From contig URAA01000049.1 in NCBI GenBank assembly GCA_900545785.1, forward strand, positions 1 through 9,869: 9,869 bases of DNA, in the 5' to 3' direction. The notes under the pieces are model-generated. The model was not told the origin of the DNA. It did no database searches and worked only from the letters and a program-made list of their open reading frames with translations. Shown piece after piece: positions 6,632 to 9,869 of this stretch (position 1 is the stretch's first letter; each line of letters starts with the position of its first letter). Made by a program: the position numbers and the translations under genes. The stretch is from an uncultured Dialister sp. Lineage in GTDB: Bacteria > Bacillota > Negativicutes > Veillonellales > Dialisteraceae.

Positions 6632-7270
6632 ATGGATTTTGAACTGATAAGGAATGCGCTGCCTATTTTGCTTTTAGGGGCAGGCGTTACTATCGAAATT
6701 ACTGCATTCAGTGTGGCAGTCGGCTTTTTTATCGGATTATTTGTAGGGATAGCACGAATTTGCCAATTCAAAGTATTAAGAATTCTTGCCGCCGTTTATG
6801 CGGATTGCATCCGAGGAACACCGCTTCTTGTACAAATATTTTTAATTTACTTTGCACTGCCTATGGTGACCGGTCAGAGAGTAGAACCTTTTATTGCTGC
6901 CATAGCCGCATGCGGAATAAACAGCAGCGCCTATGTTTCTGAAATCTTTCGTGCCGGTATACAAGCCATCGATATCGGTCAAATGGAAGCGGGGCGTTCT
7001 TTGGGAATGTCTTGGTGGCAGACTATGTACTCTGTCATTCTTCCTCAAGCCATCAGAAATATTCTTCCTCCTTTAGGAAATGAATTTATTGCCATGCTTA
7101 AGGACTCTTCATTGGTATCGGTTATCGGCTTTGAAGAATTGACCAGAAGGGGCCAGCTTATTATTGCACAAACCTATGGTTCGTTTGAAATATGGATGAC
7201 TGTAGCTGTTTTATATTTAATAATGACACTGGCGATTTCCAGAGTGGTCGCTTTATTAGAAAAGAGATAA
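6632..7270 (+). CDS. glnP: Polar amino acid ABC transporter permease (GlnP/HisM family)
   Basis: Inner-membrane permease of the His/Glu/Gln/Arg/opine uptake family. The 212-residue protein is at the usual length and carries about five hydrophobic segments (roughly 12-40, 48-75, 84-105, 152-168 and 187-208). It has the family motif RGTPLLVQI (61-69) and the ATPase-contacting EAA loop, E119-A-G to about G149, including EAGRSLGMSWWQT and LPQAIRNILPPLGNE. ATG 6632 follows GAGGGA (6619-6624) by 7 nt. The ATPase gene starts two bases after its stop. There is no signal peptide or fused substrate-binding domain and no linked binding-protein gene, so the transported amino acid cannot be named; the glnP label is a family assignment. 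Sitting next to gltX suggests but does not prove a glutamate/glutamine link. Confidence 0.9.
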   Translation: MDFELIRNALPILLLGAGVTIEITAFSVAVGFFIGLFVGIARICQFKVLRILAAVYADCIRGTPLLVQIFLIYFALPMVTGQRVEPFIAAIAACGINSSAYVSEIFRAGIQAIDIGQMEAGRSLGMSWWQTMYSVILPQAIRNILPPLGNEFIAMLKDSSLVSVIGFEELTRRGQLIIAQTYGSFEIWMTVAVLYLIMTLAISRVVALLEKR

Positions 7271-7272
7271 GT

Positions 7273-8007
7273 ATGGAAGAAAAAAAGTATTTGATTGATA
7301 TTAACCATATCAGTAAAAAATTCGGCAATCTGGTCGTTCTTAAAGATATAAGCTCTAAAATAAAAGAAGGCGAGGTCGTTGTTGTCATAGGGCCTTCCGG
7401 ATCAGGGAAAAGTACATTTTTACGCTGTATAAACGGATTGGAAACGGTTACGACCGGTTCTGTGACTTTCGATAATATGCTTTTATCGGGAGAAGCAAAT
7501 ATTAATGCGGTAAGAACAGAGGTTGGAATGGTTTTCCAAAAATTTAATCTGTTTCCTCATATGTCGGTTATAGAAAATATAATGCTTGCACCGGTGAAAG
7601 TAAGAAAAACATCTAAGGCGGAGGCTCGCGAAAGAGGAATGCAATTATTAAAGAAAGTAGGATTGGAAGATAAGGCAGAATGCAAACCGGCGCAACTGTC
7701 CGGCGGACAGCAGCGTGTCGCTATTGCCAGAGCATTGGCTATGAAACCTAAAGCGCTCTTGTTTGACGAACCTACTTCTGCATTGGATCCTGAAATGGTG
7801 CATGAAGTTTTGGATGTTATGAAAGAAGTGGCTGCCGAAGGGATGACCATGGTCGTAGTAACACATGAAATGGGGTTTGCCAGAGAAGTGGGAACCCGGG
7901 TTTTATTCCTTGATGAAGGTCGTATTGTCGAGGAAGGGACACCGGATGATCTCTTCAACCGTCCGAAGGAAGACCGGACGAAAAACTTTTTATCACAAGT
8001 ATTATAA
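7273..8007 (+). CDS. glnQ: Polar amino acid ABC transporter ATP-binding protein (GlnQ family)
   Basis: Cytoplasmic ATPase that powers the GlnP-type permease encoded just upstream. The 244 residues match the family length and show Walker A GPSGSGKST (40-48), Q-loop Q89 in FQKFNLFPHMSV, signature LSGGQQ (142-147), Walker B ALLFDEP (161-167, with E166 catalytic), D-loop SALD and switch histidine H198. All catalytic elements are intact. The start is ATG 7273, two bases after the glnP stop; the ribosome binding site is weak (AAAGAGA, about 7261-7267), so translation is probably coupled to glnP. An in-frame ATG at 7192 would add 27 unrelated residues lying inside glnP. No hairpin terminator follows before csp, so readthrough is possible. 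The amino acid transported is unknown. Confidence 0.93.
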   Translation: MEEKKYLIDINHISKKFGNLVVLKDISSKIKEGEVVVVIGPSGSGKSTFLRCINGLETVTTGSVTFDNMLLSGEANINAVRTEVGMVFQKFNLFPHMSVIENIMLAPVKVRKTSKAEARERGMQLLKKVGLEDKAECKPAQLSGGQQRVAIARALAMKPKALLFDEPTSALDPEMVHEVLDVMKEVAAEGMTMVVVTHEMGFAREVGTRVLFLDEGRIVEEGTPDDLFNRPKEDRTKNFLSQVL

Positions 8008-8023
8008 ATATTTTAGATTATGA

Positions 8024-8052
8024 TTGACGCCTTTCAGATAATGTGATATTGT
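8024..8052 (+). promoter_or_regulatory. Extended -10 promoter of csp
   Basis: TTGACG (8024-8029) is followed after 17 nt by TATTGT (8047-8052). The -10 is preceded by the TGN of an extended -10 (8044-8046). Initiation is predicted near 8059, giving a leader of about 46 nt. That leader opens with an imperfect inverted repeat (8059-8075). Confidence 0.68.
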
Positions 8053-8058
8053 TGATTT

Positions 8059-8075
8059 ATGTTCAAATTGGACAT
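8059..8075 (+). promoter_or_regulatory. Imperfect palindrome at the predicted 5' end of csp mRNA
   Basis: ATGTTCAAATTGGACAT is an inverted repeat of 8-base arms around one base, 7 of 8 pairs complementary. As RNA it gives a 6-bp stem (one G-U) with a 5-nt loop. It begins at about the predicted +1 of csp, so it could be a 5' stabilising hairpin or a repressor site. Both roles are inference. Confidence 0.4.
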
Positions 8076-8104
8076 TTTAGTAGTATTTTTAGGAGGAACA
8101 TTTT

Positions 8105-8305
8105 ATGAAGGGTACAGTTAAGTGGTTCAGTGCAGACAAAGGCTTCGGCTTTATTGAAAGAGAAGAAGGCGGCGATGTTTTCGTTCATTACTCTGCTATC
8201 CAAACCGAAGGTTTCAAAACACTGAATGAAGGTCAGAAGGTTGATTTCGACGTCATTGAAGGCGAAAGAGGCCCGCAGGCTGCTAACGTAAGATTGGCAG
8301 ACTAA
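8105..8305 (+). CDS. csp: Cold-shock protein, CspA/CspB family
   Basis: Small cytoplasmic single-stranded nucleic-acid-binding protein (RNA chaperone) with one OB-fold cold-shock domain spanning all 66 residues, the standard length. RNP1 KGFGFI (12-17) and RNP2 VFVHY (25-29) are intact, with the aromatic residues W7, F14, F16, F26, H28 and Y29 available for base stacking. ATG 8105 is preceded by a near-perfect AGGAGGA (8091-8097) with 7-nt spacing, the strongest ribosome binding site in the window, consistent with a very abundant protein. It has its own promoter and a symmetric terminator, so it is monocistronic unless glnPQ reads through. Whether it is cold-induced or constitutive cannot be told. 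The leader is short, unlike the long cold-responsive leader of E. coli cspA. Confidence 0.96.
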   Translation: MKGTVKWFSADKGFGFIEREEGGDVFVHYSAIQTEGFKTLNEGQKVDFDVIEGERGPQAANVRLAD

Positions 8306-8341
8306 TCACTTACTGAAGCGATAGAATGCAAAAATCTGAAT

Positions 8342-8371
8342 AAAAAAACAAGGCAACCGCCTTGTTTTTTT
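8342..8371 (+). terminator. Rho-independent terminator after csp (likely bidirectional)
   Basis: A perfect inverted repeat pairs seven A's plus CAAGGC with GCCTTG plus seven T's around a 4-nt loop AACC. This gives a 13-bp stem with a 6-bp core (8349-8354/8359-8364). The A-tract on one side and T-tract on the other would terminate transcription in either direction. It begins 36 nt after the csp stop. Confidence 0.92.
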
Positions 8372-8404
8372 ATTGTTTCTTTCAGTTCTACATTTAAAAA
8401 GAGT

Positions 8405-8432
8405 TTTAAAACATAAGAAAGTATAATATAAT
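8405..8432 (+). promoter_or_regulatory. Candidate promoter of hpf
   Basis: Two overlapping TATAAT boxes (8422-8427 and 8427-8432) occur here. The second pairs with TTTAAA (8405-8410; 4 of 6) over a 16-nt spacer, predicting initiation near 8439 and a leader of about 40 nt. hpf is under stress or stationary-phase sigma factors in Bacillus, but I see no convincing match to such a site here. Confidence 0.45.
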
Positions 8433-8479
8433 AATAACAGAGGAGCGATATTTTTTATCAATGAAAGGGGGATTCACTC

Positions 8480-9013
8480 ATGGAATTAACCGTTAGAGGA
8501 AAGAATCTTGAAATCACTGATGCATTACATAATTATGTAGAAAAACACACCGGTAAGATTCAAAGGTATTTTGCAAAACCCATTAAATTAAATGTATTGC
8601 TTCGCATATCAAATATGACAAGAACTTGTGAAGTAACCGCTTTTGTGGACGGAACTATTTTACGTGGTGTGGAAAAATCAGATGATATGTATAAATCCAT
8701 TGATCTTGTTTTTGATAAAATTGAACGTCAAATTCATAAATATAAGACACGTCTTGCCAGAAAATTTAAAGGGAAAAATGTACTGAGTGAACAGTTTATT
8801 GATGCCAAAAGCAATGTACAGCAGGAAACTGAATTTGAAATCGTCAAGCAGAAGAAATTTTCTTTGACCCCCATGTCTTCGGAGGAAGCTATTTTACAGA
8901 TGAATTTGCTTGAACATAATTTTTATATGTTCTTGAATTCCGAGACGGATAAAATGGCGGTTATTTATCGAAGAAATGATGGGAAATACGGATTGATAGA
9001 TGCAGAAAGGTGA
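8480..9013 (+). CDS. hpf: Long-form ribosome hibernation promoting factor (HPF)
   Basis: Binds the 30S decoding region when growth slows and joins ribosomes into inactive 100S dimers. The 177-residue length and two-domain layout identify the long form. The N-terminal RaiA/YfiA domain (1 to about 95) begins MELTVRGKNLEITDALHNYV and includes a basic helix KIERQIHKYKTRLARKFK (80-97). A variable linker (about 98-117) leads to the C-terminal dimerisation domain (about 118-177), with EIVKQKKFSLTPMSSEEA, FYMFLNSE and YRRNDGKYGLI. ATG 8480 follows AGGGGGA (8466-8472) by 7 nt. It has its own candidate promoter and terminator. Position just upstream of secA matches Bacillus (yvyD-secA). Confidence 0.96.
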   Translation: MELTVRGKNLEITDALHNYVEKHTGKIQRYFAKPIKLNVLLRISNMTRTCEVTAFVDGTILRGVEKSDDMYKSIDLVFDKIERQIHKYKTRLARKFKGKNVLSEQFIDAKSNVQQETEFEIVKQKKFSLTPMSSEEAILQMNLLEHNFYMFLNSETDKMAVIYRRNDGKYGLIDAER

Positions 9014-9025
9014 GAAGATATAAGC

Positions 9026-9063
9026 AGTCAAAAAAGAGCGGAATTTACCGCTCTTTTTTGACT
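9026..9063 (+). terminator. Rho-independent terminator after hpf (likely bidirectional)
   Basis: Perfect 16-bp inverted repeat (9026-9041 paired with 9048-9063) around a 6-nt loop. It contains six A's on the left arm, a GAGCGG/CCGCTC core and six T's on the right arm. The symmetry allows termination from either strand. It starts 13 nt after the hpf stop, so secA needs its own promoter. Confidence 0.92.
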
Positions 9064-9076
9064 ATAGCAGCTTATT

Positions 9077-9106
9077 TTGATAAAATAAATTAGATATTCT
9101 TATTTT
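9077..9106 (+). promoter_or_regulatory. Candidate promoter of secA
   Basis: TTGATA (9077-9082) is followed after 18 nt by TATTTT (9101-9106) in a very AT-rich stretch between the hpf terminator and secA. Other hexamers nearby, such as TATATT at 9106-9111, could also serve, so the exact site is uncertain. A promoter is expected here because the strong hairpin upstream isolates secA. Confidence 0.35.
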
Positions 9107-9147
9107 ATATTTTATTTCAAATACAAGAAGATTAAGAGGTAGAGTCC

Positions 9148-9869
9148 ATGTTTAGTAAATTCTTGGATCGATTATTTAACGGTTCTAATGAACGAGATAT
9201 CAAAAAAATGCGGCAGATCGTAGAAGAAAAGATAAATCCGCTTGAAAAATCTTTGAGAAGTTTAAGTGATTCTTCTTTGGCACATAAAACAATTGAATTT
9301 AAAGACAGATTATCTAAGGGAGAAACTTTAGACGATCTGTTACCGGAAGCTTTTGCTGTCATCAGAGAAGCTTCTTATCGTGTTCTCGGCATGCGTCATT
9401 TTGATGTGCAGCTGATAGGGGGAATCATACTGCATCGGGGAAACATCGCAGAAATGGGAACCGGTGAAGGTAAGACACTGGTGGCAACGGCACCGGTTTA
9501 TCTGAATGCTCTGGAAGGGAAAGGAGTTCATGTCATAACGGTCAATGATTATTTGGCCAAACGCGACAGTGAATGGATGGGACAGGTTTATAAATTTTTA
9601 GGACTCTCCGTCGGACTGATTGTGCATGATCTTGATTTCAACCAGAGGAAAATTGCTTATAATTCCGATATCACTTATGGTACAAATAATGAATTCGGAT
9701 TTGATTATTTAAGAGATAATATGGTTACTCGTTTGGAAGAAATGGTACAGCGTCCGCTCCATTACTGCCTGATTGACGAAGTAGACAGTATTTTGATTGA
9801 TGAGGCAAGAACGCCGCTTATTATTTCCGGTCCGGGGCAAAAATCCACCGATAATTATTATGTTATGGC
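9148..9869 (+). CDS. secA: Preprotein translocase ATPase SecA (3' partial)
   Basis: Motor ATPase that drives preproteins through the SecYEG channel at the cytoplasmic membrane. The reading frame is open from ATG 9148 to the window end without a stop: 240 residues of a protein usually about 800-900 long. Visible: the N-terminal helix, a Q-motif region (RHFDVQLIGG, 83-92), Walker A MGTGEGKT (103-110), VNDYLAKRD (132-140), YGTNNEFGFDYLRDN (177-191) and the DEVD Walker B box (210-213) followed by SILIDEARTPLIISG. The spacing is that of canonical housekeeping SecA1. ATG 9148 follows GAGG (9136-9139) by 8 nt. The preprotein-crosslinking domain is only just beginning at the window edge. In Bacillus secA follows hpf and precedes prfB. 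Confidence 0.97.
   Translation, partial: MFSKFLDRLFNGSNERDIKKMRQIVEEKINPLEKSLRSLSDSSLAHKTIEFKDRLSKGETLDDLLPEAFAVIREASYRVLGMRHFDVQLIGGIILHRGNIAEMGTGEGKTLVATAPVYLNALEGKGVHVITVNDYLAKRDSEWMGQVYKFLGLSVGLIVHDLDFNQRKIAYNSDITYGTNNEFGFDYLRDNMVTRLEEMVQRPLHYCLIDEVDSILIDEARTPLIISGPGQKSTDNYYVM

Noticed and set aside
7192..7272. Upstream ATG for glnQ at 7192
   Set aside because: The extra 27 residues are an out-of-frame reading of the glnP 3' end and do not resemble ABC ATPase N-termini. ATG 7273 gives the normal length.
8461..8496. 11-residue upstream open frame overlapping the hpf start, with an AGAGGAG motif at 8439-8445
   Set aside because: The motif is 15 nt from the ATG, too far for good initiation, and lies at the predicted transcription start. 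The purine run before ATG 8480 is explained as the hpf ribosome binding site.
1..9869. tRNA/rRNA genes, CRISPR arrays, insertion sequences, prophage or toxin-antitoxin modules
   Set aside because: I read the gaps on both strands and found only promoters, leaders and terminators. All coding space is taken by recognised chromosomal genes, so I do not claim a hidden new system here.

Overview
The window is a compact, single-strand (all +) stretch of housekeeping genes from an AT-rich bacterium, most likely a Bacillota (Firmicutes). The evidence is the order clpC-radA-yacL-ispD/F-gltX, the pair long-hpf-secA, strong AGGAGG-type ribosome binding sites and short U-tract terminators. The fused ispDF and the low GC content make a Negativicutes relative (Veillonella/Dialister/Megasphaera type) a reasonable but unproven guess. 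I see no mobile element, CRISPR array, RNA gene or obviously new defence-type system.

Bases 1-18 are not genomic. They match the 3' end of the Illumina TruSeq read-1 adapter, so the window begins at an untrimmed contig end.

Region A (19-6554) is the clpC/gltX block. It holds the C-terminal half of clpC (Hsp100 unfoldase for ClpP) with its terminator; radA, whose promoter overlaps that terminator; and, after a 122-nt gap, a tight unit of yacL (membrane PIN-TRAM protein), ispDF (fused isoprenoid enzyme) and gltX, closed by a strong terminator. disA, which sits between radA and yacL in Bacillus, is absent here.

Region B (6555-8007) is a two-gene ABC transporter operon, glnP-glnQ type, with a near-consensus promoter whose -35/spacer region is a perfect 9-bp tandem repeat. 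No substrate-binding protein gene is linked.

Region C (8008-9869) is csp (cold-shock protein), hpf (long ribosome hibernation factor) and the start of secA, which runs off the window end. csp and hpf each end in a highly symmetric hairpin that could terminate transcription from both sides. hpf-secA is a conserved Firmicutes neighbourhood, normally followed by prfB.

Functionally the window covers protein quality control (ClpC), recombination repair (RadA), isoprenoid precursor synthesis (IspDF), glutamyl-tRNA synthesis (GltX), amino-acid uptake (GlnPQ), cold/RNA chaperoning (Csp), ribosome dormancy (HPF) and protein export (SecA). Several coding regions have in-frame starts upstream of the likely true one. 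I chose starts by ribosome binding site and family alignment, and the reasons are given per gene.
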